From an uncultured Alphaproteobacteria bacterium (lineage in GTDB: Bacteria; Pseudomonadota; Alphaproteobacteria; CAAHEQ01; UBA3637), in NCBI GenBank assembly GCA_949286245.1, contig CASECF010000083.1:1-40598 (forward strand): 40,598 nucleotides of DNA. Reading direction: 5' to 3'. The notes under the pieces are model-generated. The model had not been told where the DNA came from, searched no databases, and worked only from the letters and a program-made list of their open reading frames with translations. Position numbers and translations under genes: made by a program. Below, in pieces: positions 1 through 7,614 of this stretch. Positions within the stretch are counted from its first letter, which is position 1. Each line of letters begins with the position of its first letter.

Positions 1-75
1 TGGTGGGTGTGGCAGGGATTGAACCTGCGGCCCCTACCGTGTGAAGGTAATGCTCTCCCGCTGAGCTACACACCC
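1..75 (-). tRNA. tRNA-Val (anticodon CAC)
   Basis: Read on the minus strand this folds into a full cloverleaf. The acceptor stem is GGGTGTG/CACACCC, the D stem GCTC/GAGC, and the anticodon stem TTACC/GGTAG closes the loop TTCACAC, which puts CAC at positions 34-36. A five-base variable loop and the T arm GCAGG-TTCAATC-CCTGC follow. The discriminator is A and the CCA end is encoded, being the first three bases of the window. CAC decodes the valine codon GUG. A consensus-like promoter lies directly upstream. The gene stands alone here; anything downstream lies outside the window. Confidence 0.96.
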
Positions 76-89
76 AAAACATTACTCTG

Positions 90-118
90 CTTATATCTTC
101 TTTTTTTTTAATTGTCAA
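90..118 (-). promoter_or_regulatory. Promoter of tRNA-Val
   Basis: On the minus strand a perfect -35 box TTGACA (113-118) is separated by exactly 17 bases from a -10 box TATAAG (90-95). The -10 ends 14 bases before the tRNA 5' end, so transcription would start about 7 bases upstream of the mature tRNA. The layout matches sigma-70 class promoters and resembles the tRNA-Asn promoter at the other end of the window. Confidence 0.8.
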
Positions 119-264
119 TCTCTTTTTATTCTATACTTAAATAATTTTTATCTCGACTATCAAAAAACATGTTCTATCTTGTTGGCTTATCGTTTTTTTT
201 ATCTTGAATTTTAAATACTCCTAAGTTTTTAATGGCGAGATAATTACGTATCTTTCTTTTGATA

Positions 265-945
265 TCAACTTCGACCATTTCTTTCTCGGACTCTCTTATT
301 GGTTGCAACAGAAAATTTATTTGAGGAATTTGAGACTATTTTTTGGGGTTCTTTGGGTGAGTTCTTCGAAATGTCAGCGTTTTCTTTTTGAGTATTTTCT
401 CTATTTTTTGCATTTCGTTCCTCTCTTTCCCGAATAGTTTTTTCCACAACCTTTTGAGCATGTTGGAAGACTTTTTCTTCTATAGCCAATCCAAATCTTC
501 GCATATTATTGGCATATGTAAAACAGAGAGCTGATGCGCCAACCAGTAAAAGGCCCATTTTGTTTTTATTTTCCAAATCACAACTAAAAGCACCAACAAG
601 CAATCCTAATCCAAAAGTACTCAACATCAGGCATTGTCTTTGGAATTTTCTTAATTTGACAATCTGCGGATTTAGAATTGTATTGGGATTTTCTTCTTGT
701 AATTTCTCTTCTTGTCTTTCGTGTCTTTTTCTAAGGAATTCCGAAGAGAGAGCCAAAAAAGCAGATGCAAATAAAGGTGTTGAGTTATGTAATAACAGGC
801 TGGTTGAGAGACCGGTTCCGAATAATCCCAAGCCGGATAAATGTGCCTTTATTCTTTCGATTATGAGAAGATTTGCTATATCAATTTTGATTGGTTCTTC
901 TTGCTGTTTTTTTTCTGTTTCCGGATCTTTGTGAGAATTTAACAT
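265..945 (-). CDS. Four-helix membrane protein, array paralog A1
   Basis: No known family is recognised. The 226-residue protein has a charged N-terminus (about 1-35), two adjacent hydrophobic segments (about 38-68), a charged linker rich in Lys and Glu, two more hydrophobic segments (about 100-145) and a long hydrophilic, Lys/Asn-rich C-terminal tail. It shares GLSTS(L/F)-(L/I)HNST(P/A)L and a K-L-(R/Q)-K-F-Q-(R/Q)-Q motif before the third helix with the protein at 2422-3102, which has exactly the same length. The start is supported by AAAGGAG seven bases upstream of the ATG. It is the last gene of a minus-strand array of three paralogs. The pattern suggests two transmembrane hairpins with both tails in the cytoplasm. 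Function is unknown. Confidence 0.85.
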   Translation of the reverse strand: MLNSHKDPETEKKQQEEPIKIDIANLLIIERIKAHLSGLGLFGTGLSTSLLLHNSTPLFASAFLALSSEFLRKRHERQEEKLQEENPNTILNPQIVKLRKFQRQCLMLSTFGLGLLVGAFSCDLENKNKMGLLLVGASALCFTYANNMRRFGLAIEEKVFQHAQKVVEKTIREREERNAKNRENTQKENADISKNSPKEPQKIVSNSSNKFSVATNKRVRERNGRS

Positions 946-1033
946 ATTTTGCTCCTTTTACAAACTTTTAGATCATCGATCTCTCTTAACGATAAAAATT
1001 TTTCACGCCTAAACTCAAACAGTAGAGAAAATC

Positions 1034-1189
1034 TTACTTTTTTTTTCGAAAAGATCTACTATCGTTAATGTAATCGATTAAACATACGGGAATTAAAATA
1101 AGTAATGTATCTGCGATACCCTCTTCCAATAAATCATATTTTTTTAATTGATATTTTAAATCGTTTTTTGACCGGGGTCCTGAAGTCAT
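1034..1189 (-). CDS. Small membrane peptide of the array (51 aa)
   Basis: A 51-codon reading frame with an AGGA Shine-Dalgarno sequence seven bases before the ATG and a TAA stop. The product has a charged N-terminal half (SKNDLKYQLKKYDLLEE), one predicted membrane helix (about residues 25-41, IADTLLILIPVCLIDYI) and a basic tail ending in RKKK. A decayed homolog lies at 2037-2172 in the equivalent place between the next two large paralogs and shares the pattern KN-LK-QL----LL-E-IA--L---I. This recurrence, with the ribosome-binding site, is the main reason to believe the gene is real. The pairing suggests a partner or accessory peptide of the large membrane proteins, but function is unknown. 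Confidence 0.6.
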   Translation of the reverse strand: MTSGPRSKNDLKYQLKKYDLLEEGIADTLLILIPVCLIDYINDSRSFRKKK

Positions 1190-1320
1190 AACAGTTCCTG
1201 TTTTGTATATGTTTTTTTCAATAATTGAATTATATTACGAACTTATGTAATTTGTCAATTATTTTTTTATTAAAGAATAAATATTTATTTTTAAATAAAT
1301 TTTAGCATCTTTATCAATAC

Positions 1321-1902
1321 TTATTCTCTTCCATTTTGATACATGAATTTTTTGTAATTATTCATGAGTCTCACAGAATTTGAGGATATTTTTAGTTTTT
1401 GATTGACATCTACTACTTGTTTCTTTTTTGAATTTTCTTGATCAATTAAAATCCTTTTCTCCCGTGATAATTTTTCTCTAAAAATGGCTGACGCATAGGT
1501 TTCTCCTTGTTTTTCCGCCAAATATCCGGCAGCTAATACAGCTATTGAACTCAAAAAAATATTTTCGGAAAAATCCAAATGAGTTGCTGCAAGAACAATC
1601 CCTATACTAAAACATGTCGTCATTAAACATCGTTTTTGAAATTTACTGAATTTCAAAACGCTTGCTGATGAAAAATAGGCTCCTTTTTTATTTAATTGTC
1701 CGTTAGCATGAATTTCATAATGTTTTTGCAAAAAATCAGAAACAAAACCAGCTAAATAACCCACATATAAAGGGAAAGAATAGTCAATAAACGGTTGTGC
1801 AACCAAATACCCCGAAAGTAAGACAGAGCCTGCTTTTATTTGAGATATTGCATAGTCTTTTTTGCTTGGAGAGATTATATTCTTTGTTTTCTTATCATTC
1901 AT
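1321..1902 (-). CDS. Four-helix membrane protein, array paralog A2 (divergent)
   Basis: A 193-residue protein, the shortest and most diverged of three paralogs. It keeps the architecture: a short charged N-terminus, two hydrophobic segments (about 26-60) ending in SDFLQKH (compare SDILQKK in the 2422-3102 protein), a linker, the motif KFSKFQKRCLM before a third helix (about 100-118), a fourth helix (about 122-138) and a charged tail. It lacks the GLSTS-HNST motif of its two siblings. The upstream region has no convincing Shine-Dalgarno sequence (AAAGTAAAACAGC precedes the ATG), so translation may be weak. The GRE ending resembles the GRS and RERD ends of the paralogs. Function is unknown; it may be drifting toward loss, like the decayed small gene just upstream. 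Confidence 0.75.
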   Translation of the reverse strand: MNDKKTKNIISPSKKDYAISQIKAGSVLLSGYLVAQPFIDYSFPLYVGYLAGFVSDFLQKHYEIHANGQLNKKGAYFSSASVLKFSKFQKRCLMTTCFSIGIVLAATHLDFSENIFLSSIAVLAAGYLAEKQGETYASAIFREKLSREKRILIDQENSKKKQVVDVNQKLKISSNSVRLMNNYKKFMYQNGRE

Positions 1903-2036
1903 AGCTGTTTTACTTTTAGTTTTTTTTATTTGAATTACATAATGTTCTATCCCCTTACTCCTTTTGTGGCAAAGTGAGAAATTGGAAATATATTAAGATC
2001 TTTAGAATAGTTTTTTGAGATCTATTTTTGTCTTCT

Positions 2037-2172
2037 TTATTTGATCGAAAGAAAGCCGTATAACATTGCTAAAATTGAAACAAATAATGAAGTGGCGATA
2101 TTTTCTCCCAATAAGACATCTCCATTTAATTGATTTTTTAAGTTGTTTTTTGGCTTCTACTTAAGAATTCAT
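2037..2172 (-). pseudogene. Decayed copy of the small array peptide
   Basis: On the minus strand an ATG at 2172 is followed almost at once by stops (ATG AAT TCT TAA, and a TAG in the other relevant frame at 2157-2159). The frame open from 2156 to the TAA at 2037 then encodes 38 or so residues beginning PKNNLKNQLNGDVLLGENIA. These align with the intact 51-aa product at 1034-1189 (SKNDLKYQLKKYDLLEEGIA). The total length is not a multiple of three, consistent with an indel near the start. The flanking AT-rich DNA also matches between units (GTYAATTATTTTTTT-TAAAGAAT near 1257 and 2232), which points to tandem duplication of a large-plus-small gene unit. Confidence 0.55.
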
Positions 2173-2421
2173 AGCAATCTCTTATTTTTTATATTCTTAA
2201 AAAGATAACTGTAATATGTTTCAGATATTTTGTTAATTATTTTTTTTAAAGAATTTATCTTGCTGAGACAAAAAAACAAAAGCAAATACTCTGTTAAAAT
2301 ATCTATTTCAGAGCTTATCATGAGTATTGATTAAAAAACAATAACAAATTGAGAACAAACAAAACTACTGTCTTTTGTTCAATAATAAATTTCTTCTACA
2401 TTTATGTTCTTTCAATATTTT

Positions 2422-3102
2422 TTAATCTCTTTCCCTTGAATTATTTTTAGATTTTTGAGGAGGAGTGTTTGTACAAACTTTTTTAGGGAGTGGATTCCCT
2501 TCCCTAGAAAAGCTTATTTCCTTTTCACCTTTTTTTGAGACCTTCTCGGATATCACTTCTTGATCTATTGCTAATCTTGTAAGAATATTGGCTTTTTCGT
2601 AGATATAATATGATCCCAATGCTAAGCTGAGAGCGAAAGTAAATTTTGCATCCGGCATCAAATCATGCCTGAGCGCAGCACCCAAAAGTCCCAATCCAAA
2701 ACAACTCATTAACAAATATTGTTGTTGAAATTTTTGTAATTTTAGGATCTCCCCTTCTGAGGGAAGCTCTTCATTCTCTTCTTCCATTAACATTTCTGCA
2801 CGAGAATTACATTTTTTTTGAAGGATATCAGAAATGAGTGCAATACCGGCAGAGGCATACAATGCTGTCGAATTATGAATAAAGAAACTAGTAGATAATC
2901 CACAAGCATACAAGCTAAAGCTCCCTATTTGTGAGGCAATCCAATTTTTAGCAATAAAATCATTTGTAATTTCAATCTCTTTCCCCGTTTGCTCTTCGTT
3001 TTCTTCATCCTTTTCTATATCATATGGATCAAATTCGTCCAAATCGGGTTCTTTCTTTTGATTTTTATCGTCTTTAGTGTCATTTTTATGCTTGTTTTGC
3101 AT
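2422..3102 (-). CDS. Four-helix membrane protein, array paralog A3
   Basis: The first gene of the array in transcription order. The ATG at 3102 is preferred over upstream TTG and ATG codons because AAAGGGC lies six bases before it; this gives 226 residues, the same as A1. The N-terminus (about 1-50) is very acidic and hydrophilic (repeated D/E/K). Two hydrophobic segments follow (about 57-90), carrying GLSTSFFIHNSTALYASAG, then an acidic linker, the motif KLQKFQQQYLLM, two more helices (about 125-170) and a basic Ser/Asn/Lys-rich tail. Similarity to A1 across both hairpins is clear by eye. No catalytic motif is visible. A perfect TATAAT lies upstream. Function is unknown; a membrane complex or an antagonistic or surface-adaptation role are only guesses. 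Confidence 0.82.
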   Translation of the reverse strand: MQNKHKNDTKDDKNQKKEPDLDEFDPYDIEKDEENEEQTGKEIEITNDFIAKNWIASQIGSFSLYACGLSTSFFIHNSTALYASAGIALISDILQKKCNSRAEMLMEEENEELPSEGEILKLQKFQQQYLLMSCFGLGLLGAALRHDLMPDAKFTFALSLALGSYYIYEKANILTRLAIDQEVISEKVSKKGEKEISFSREGNPLPKKVCTNTPPQKSKNNSRERD

Positions 3103-3134
3103 GTAATGCCCTTTCATATTGCAACTCTTCTTCA

Positions 3135-3140
3135 ATTATA
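3135..3140 (-). promoter_or_regulatory. Possible -10 box for the membrane-protein array
   Basis: A perfect TATAAT on the minus strand, about 33 bases before the A3 start codon. No good -35 box sits at the 17-base spacing (TGGATT); TTGTGG lies 20 bases away. It could drive the array, or be chance in AT-rich DNA. Confidence 0.35.
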
Positions 3141-3171
3141 CTTAATTATGAGTATGAAATCCACAAAATAT

Positions 3172-3804
3172 TCACTCATTTGATATTAAATGAATCTTTT
3201 TCATATTTTTTCGGGATAATTCAATGATTGCTCTTTCCAATTCTATCAAAATATCCTCTCCTAAAAGAGAAACAAATTCTTTTTTTTGAAGAGCGTTTTG
3301 ATAATAAAACGATCCGTTAACACAATCTCCCCAATATCGAACATCTCCCTCATGATACTGATTGGCTTGCAAATTTGCCTCCAGTTTATCTAAAGCGTAA
3401 ACAATTTTTGCTTCTCTTGTTGATCGTTCCTCAAATTCATGAAAAAGCTCATAAATCTGATCCCCTAAAGGAGTAGGCAATCGTTTGCGAAAAGAGAGAA
3501 TGGCGATTTCCTCTGCCTTCTTTTTTTCTTCTCTTAGTTGAGGATTTTGAGCTTGTGCCGATAACGGAATATCATTTGTCTCGGCTTCTACAAGATCGTG
3601 TATCAAAGCTAAATACATGAGTTTCAAAGGATCAACTTTTTTTGACAAATAAGGCGTTATTGCCATGACCAAAAACATCAATTTAAACGTGTGATCGGAA
3701 TCTGTTTCGTGTCCGCCGCACGATAGTAAATTATCTCGTTTGACAAGGCAAAGTCGTTCAACCGTTTTCATAAATTCAATTAAATGTAATACCACTTTTT
3801 CCAT
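3172..3804 (-). CDS. HD-domain hydrolase, YfbR/HDDC2-like nucleotidase
   Basis: A 210-residue cytoplasmic protein. Metal-binding HD-superfamily residues are visible: His in GGHETDSDH, the HD pair in LALIHDLVEAETNDIP, and a later Asp in VYALDKLEANLQ. The ETDSDHTF segment corresponds to the E-x-V-x-DH motif of the YfbR/HDDC2 group, metal-dependent enzymes that remove phosphate from deoxynucleoside 5'-monophosphates; the length is close to E. coli YfbR (199 aa). The start at 3804 is chosen over longer in-frame starts because AGAGGA lies seven bases upstream and the extra N-terminus looks non-native. It is divergent from valS. The substrate is inferred from family membership only. Confidence 0.85.
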   Translation of the reverse strand: MEKVVLHLIEFMKTVERLCLVKRDNLLSCGGHETDSDHTFKLMFLVMAITPYLSKKVDPLKLMYLALIHDLVEAETNDIPLSAQAQNPQLREEKKKAEEIAILSFRKRLPTPLGDQIYELFHEFEERSTREAKIVYALDKLEANLQANQYHEGDVRYWGDCVNGSFYYQNALQKKEFVSLLGEDILIELERAIIELSRKNMKKIHLISNE

Positions 3805-3950
3805 CTGTTTTTCCTCTATCTTGAACATTGTAAATAAAATGAAAAAAAAGACAAGTTTTTTATAAAGTCTCTTGATTTTAGAAGCAAAATCAGGTAAAAT
3901 TCCCATATTATTTTTAATTTTTTATAAACATTTGAAAAATAAGGAAAAAT

Positions 3951-6560
3951 ATGTATAAATATAAAGATAAAAAATCATTGGATGACAAGTTTAATGCTTC
4001 CGATATGGAAGAAAGATGTCTTCATTTTTGGGAAGAAAACCAAGTTTATGCTTATGATAAAGAAGCAAGCAGGGAAAACACATTCGTTGTCGATACCCCG
4101 CCTCCGACCGTTTCCGGCTCTTTACACATCGGTCATATATTTTCTTATACGCAAACGGATGTGATGGTACGTTATAATCGTATGATGGGAAAATCCATTT
4201 TTTATCCGATCGGTTGGGATGATAACGGGTTGCCGACAGAGAGACGTGTTCAAAATTACTATAATATAGCCTGCAATCCGAATTTACCTTATGATCCGGA
4301 TTTTAAGCCTGTTCACGATCCGAAAAATGAAGGAAAGAGACAGGAGGTTTCACGACAAAATTTTATTGAAGCCTGTGAATCTTTAACTTCTGTGGATGAA
4401 AAGGCTTTTGAAGATATTTTCCATAAAATCGGTCATTCGTATGATTGGAATATTAAATATACAACGATTGGACCAAAGGCAATCGCCGAATCTCAAAAAT
4501 CCTTCTTAGATCTGGTCCAAAAAGGAATGGCAAAATCGGTTGAAGCACCAACAATGTGGGATGTCACTTTCCAATCAGCTATTGCTCAGGCTGAAATTGA
4601 AGATCGAGAGACTGCCGGATTTTTCCACGATATTTCCTTTAAAGTAGAAGGATCCGATCAGACATTTACGATTGCAACAACACGTCCGGAATTTTTACCG
4701 GCCTGTATTGCCGTTGTAGCTCATCCGGATGATGAAAGATACAAACCGTTTTTTGGAAAGAAAGCAATTGTTCCTTTATTTGATATTCCCGTTCCAATCG
4801 TTGCCTCAGAACACGCTGAAGCAGATAAGGGAACCGGTATTATGATGGTTTGTACATTTGGCGATGCGGCAGACGTTGCTTGGTGGAAGCAATCCGGACT
4901 TCCCATTAAACAAATTGTCGGATTAAACGGCCGAATTCTGGATGTAGAATACGGAAAAGAACCATTTGTTTCTCTCAACCCCGAAAAAGCAAAATCAAAT
5001 TTCTCAAAAGTGGCGGGATTAAAAATTAAAGAAGCTCGCTCCGTTATTGTGGATTTATTACGTGAAAGTGGTGATTTGTTAGGTGAGCCCAAGCCGTTAA
5101 CTCATCCTGTTAAGTTCTATGAAAAAGGATCTGTCCCTCTCGAGTTCGTGACCTCTCGTCAATGGTTTGTTTCTATCTTAGATAAAAAGGAAGAGCTCCT
5201 CAAAATGGGGCGAAAAATCAAGTGGACGCCTGCTCATATGCAATCTCGTTATGAAGCATGGGTGGAAGGCCTGAATCAAGATTGGTGTATTTCACGTCAA
5301 CGTTTTTTTGGTGTCCCCTTCCCTGTTTGGTATAAAATCAATGAAAAAGGGATTATTAATTATGATGAACCGATTTATGCTTCGTTAGATCAATTGCCTG
5401 TCGATCCGATGACAGCTGTTCCGACAGGATATACCGAATCTCAACGAGGGCAACCAAATGGCTTCATCGGTGATCAGGATGTTATGGATACCTGGGCAAC
5501 CAGTTCATTGACGCCTCAAATTGCTATGGCACACGCTCCTGAGGGACACCATATATCCATTCCGTTTGATGTGCGTCCTCAAGCACATGACATTATTCGT
5601 ACCTGGGCATTTTATACGACTATGAAATCTTTGGCTCATGAAGGAAAAGAGCCGTGGCATGAAGCTTTAATCAGTGGATTTATTTTAGATCCGGATCGCA
5701 AAAAGATGAGTAAATCAAAGGGAAATGTTGTGACGCCGATTGATTTATTGATCAAACATTCGGCTGATGCCGTTCGATATTGGGCTTCTCGTGCCAAATT
5801 GGGAATTGACACGGCTTTTGAAGAACAAATTATGGAACAGGGTCGTAAACTTTCAATGAAGATGTTTAATGTCTCCAAGTTTGTTTTTATGATGGTTGAA
5901 AAATCAGGAGTTTCTTTAACGGCTGATTATTCTTTGAACATTAAAGATCCGTTGGATAAAGCATGGGTTTCTCGTTTGTCGGATGTTGTTGAAACAGCCA
6001 ATAAGTCTTTTGAATCAAATGATTATGCGTTTGCTCTTGAAATGACCGAAAAATGTTTCTGGGATTTCTGTGATAATTATGTGGAACTTGTTAAAGGACG
6101 TGCCTATAGCGATCATCCGCTTTCTGCTGTTTCCACATTAATGTTGAGTATTGACATTTTAATGAAACTGTTTGCTCCGTTTATGGCGTTTACGACAGAA
6201 GAAATCTGGCAATCCAGACCATGGGGAACATCAGATATTTCTGTTCATAAAGAAAAATTTCCTCAACCAAATGACTTAAAGGCTCTGCTTGGGAAAATTG
6301 GTATATATGAAAAAACCGTTCTGCTAATCAATTTGGTTCGAAAAGAAAAAGCCGAAGAAAAACGCTCTGTTAAAACACCTGTTTTAGAGCTTATTGTCGG
6401 AGCAGATAAAAATACAATATCGGATTTGGAACAAGCCCGAGAAGATATTCTCAATGCTTCCAACATTAAAGATAATCATCTTTCCTATCAAGAAGAGAAT
6501 GAGTTGACTTTAAAAACTTGTATCTTTGGAGAAGATGAAAAGAAAATTAAAAATAATTAA
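3951..6560 (+). CDS. valS: Valyl-tRNA synthetase, archaeal/Rickettsia-like type
   Basis: A class I synthetase that charges tRNA-Val. The HIGH motif is H59-I-G-H62 within PPTVSGSLHIGHIFSYTQTD, and KMSKS is at 585-589 within KKMSKSKGNVVTP. The CP1 editing domain (about 190-340) contains TTRPEFLPACIAV and the anticodon-binding domain follows KMSKS. At 869 residues it is shorter than the E. coli enzyme (951). The wording around HIGH (SYTQTD-V-R-RMMGK, GWDDNGLPTERRVQ) is that of the archaeal-type ValRS known from Rickettsia rather than the usual bacterial ValRS. A ribosome-binding site (AAGGAAAAAT) precedes the ATG. It is divergent from the HD hydrolase and followed by a palindromic element rather than a plain terminator. 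Confidence 0.97.
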   Translation: MYKYKDKKSLDDKFNASDMEERCLHFWEENQVYAYDKEASRENTFVVDTPPPTVSGSLHIGHIFSYTQTDVMVRYNRMMGKSIFYPIGWDDNGLPTERRVQNYYNIACNPNLPYDPDFKPVHDPKNEGKRQEVSRQNFIEACESLTSVDEKAFEDIFHKIGHSYDWNIKYTTIGPKAIAESQKSFLDLVQKGMAKSVEAPTMWDVTFQSAIAQAEIEDRETAGFFHDISFKVEGSDQTFTIATTRPEFLPACIAVVAHPDDERYKPFFGKKAIVPLFDIPVPIVASEHAEADKGTGIMMVCTFGDAADVAWWKQSGLPIKQIVGLNGRILDVEYGKEPFVSLNPEKAKSNFSKVAGLKIKEARSVIVDLLRESGDLLGEPKPLTHPVKFYEKGSVPLEFVTSRQWFVSILDKKEELLKMGRKIKWTPAHMQSRYEAWVEGLNQDWCISRQRFFGVPFPVWYKINEKGIINYDEPIYASLDQLPVDPMTAVPTGYTESQRGQPNGFIGDQDVMDTWATSSLTPQIAMAHAPEGHHISIPFDVRPQAHDIIRTWAFYTTMKSLAHEGKEPWHEALISGFILDPDRKKMSKSKGNVVTPIDLLIKHSADAVRYWASRAKLGIDTAFEEQIMEQGRKLSMKMFNVSKFVFMMVEKSGVSLTADYSLNIKDPLDKAWVSRLSDVVETANKSFESNDYAFALEMTEKCFWDFCDNYVELVKGRAYSDHPLSAVSTLMLSIDILMKLFAPFMAFTTEEIWQSRPWGTSDISVHKEKFPQPNDLKALLGKIGIYEKTVLLINLVRKEKAEEKRSVKTPVLELIVGADKNTISDLEQAREDILNASNIKDNHLSYQEENELTLKTCIFGEDEKKIKNN

Positions 6561-6593
6561 AATAAATGTACACAAGTTAGCACTAAATGTATT

Positions 6594-6646
6594 ACCTGCC
6601 CATGTTTGCCCGCCAAAGGCTTTACAAGCCTGACGACTGGGCAGGT
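6594..6646. repeat. Nested palindromic element after valS
   Basis: An outer inverted repeat ACCTGCCCA (6594-6602) / TGGGCAGGT (6638-6646) encloses an inner perfect hairpin AGGCTT-TAC-AAGCCT (6617-6631). The element is much richer in G+C than its surroundings and lacks a long U-run, so it is not a simple terminator. Related sequence may extend to about 6740, because a 76-codon minus-strand frame (6510-6740) stays open through it, encoding for example RNTIPMRVVGGEGYLYLPSR. That frame overlaps the end of valS and probably is not an independent gene. It recalls palindromic repeats of Rickettsia (RPEs), which can be read through in frame; this comparison is an inference. No second copy was seen in the window. 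Confidence 0.65.
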
Positions 6647-6932
6647 ATAGGTATCCCTCTCCTCCAACTACTCTCATGGGAATAGTGTTACGTTTCAAAG
6701 CATAAAAGAAATGGAGGTATTCTGAATTGAATCCCCCCATGTTTTTGTTTGGGCGCTTTTTATTGACTCAATGACGCTTTTTTTATAAAAAATAATATTG
6801 TTTCGTCTTTTTAAACTTGTTCAAATTAAATTTTTTTGGCTGAGATGCATTAATTTTTTTATTTAAGAAACACGATCTCCTTGTCAAGAAAACCCATCTG
6901 TATCAGTTTGATTCAGACATTTTTAAATATTA

Positions 6933-7370
6933 TTACATTTCAAAGTTTAACACCATGGAAACAAGATCAACGCCCCCATCAGCATCCTCCACAACTTTAT
7001 TTCCGGCAATAGACTTAATGGCGCGTCGAATACTTTTGGCACTATCCGTATGCCCATATATCCCAACTCTTCCATCACCATAAGATGACATACTGGTTAT
7101 TCCTGACACCTGGCTACGATCCGTTACGTCGCTCATCTGACCACATTCCCATTCATCACAATCTTGTTTAGATATGGCGATAACCGAGACTTTAGCGGCG
7201 GTGTCGATAATTTCATTGGCACGGTAGCGGTTCATGGCCATGTTATATCCTGCAATACCACCGATTGATAACACGCCGATAATGGCCAGCACACCGAGCA
7301 TCTCAACCATCGATCGTCCAGCTTCTCCGTTTTCTTTTTTATTTTTAAAAAATAAAGATTTAAACATCAT
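6933..7370 (-). CDS. Prepilin-like protein (type IV pilin/pseudopilin N-terminus)
   Basis: A 145-residue protein with a class III (prepilin) leader. A short basic N-terminus ends at Gly18, followed by RSMVEMLGVLAIIGVLSIGG. Cleavage after Gly18 would leave Glu at position +5 (E23), the residue conserved in type IV pilins and type II secretion pseudopilins. One hydrophobic helix (about 21-42) then leads into a globular, Ser/Gly/Asp-rich domain with two Cys (CDEWEC), which could form a disulfide loop. An AAGGAGG ribosome-binding site lies upstream. No prepilin peptidase, assembly ATPase or secretin gene is nearby, so the machinery must be elsewhere. PilS-like pilin or pseudopilin are both possible. 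Confidence 0.82.
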   Translation of the reverse strand: MMFKSLFFKNKKENGEAGRSMVEMLGVLAIIGVLSIGGIAGYNMAMNRYRANEIIDTAAKVSVIAISKQDCDEWECGQMSDVTDRSQVSGITSMSSYGDGRVGIYGHTDSAKSIRRAIKSIAGNKVVEDADGGVDLVSMVLNFEM

Positions 7371-7557
7371 TTTAATTTCCTCCTTGTTTGTTTATCTTTC
7401 CTCCCGAAAAGGTCTTTTTTTATACTCTGTTTGATACTAAAAATCAAGCTTATTTTATATCTCGTTGTTTTATTTTTATGAATAAAAGGATCTTTAAGAT
7501 TAATAGATATAACGATTTTCTAACTAAAAACTTATTTTATCATAATCGAAAAATACC

Positions 7558-7589
7558 TTCACGAGTGAGACTTTTGCCTCACTCGTGAA
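7558..7589 (-). terminator. Rho-independent terminator after aspS
   Basis: A perfect 12-bp stem TTCACGAGTGAG/CTCACTCGTGAA with an 8-base loop, about 25 bases downstream of the aspS stop. On the minus strand it is followed by GGTATTTTTCG, a modest U-run. There is no T-run on the plus side. Confidence 0.75.
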
Positions 7590-7614
7590 ACATTGATGGT
7601 CAAAGATTTAACAC

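Noticed and set aside
509-934. 141-aa plus-strand frame opposite paralog A1
   Set aside because: It is a shadow of a minus-strand gene that has a ribosome-binding site and a paralog; the plus-strand product has no sensible domain.
6510-6740. 76-aa minus-strand frame as an independent gene
   Set aside because: It overlaps the 3' end of valS, has no clear ribosome-binding site, and runs through the palindromic element; it is reported as part of that element instead.
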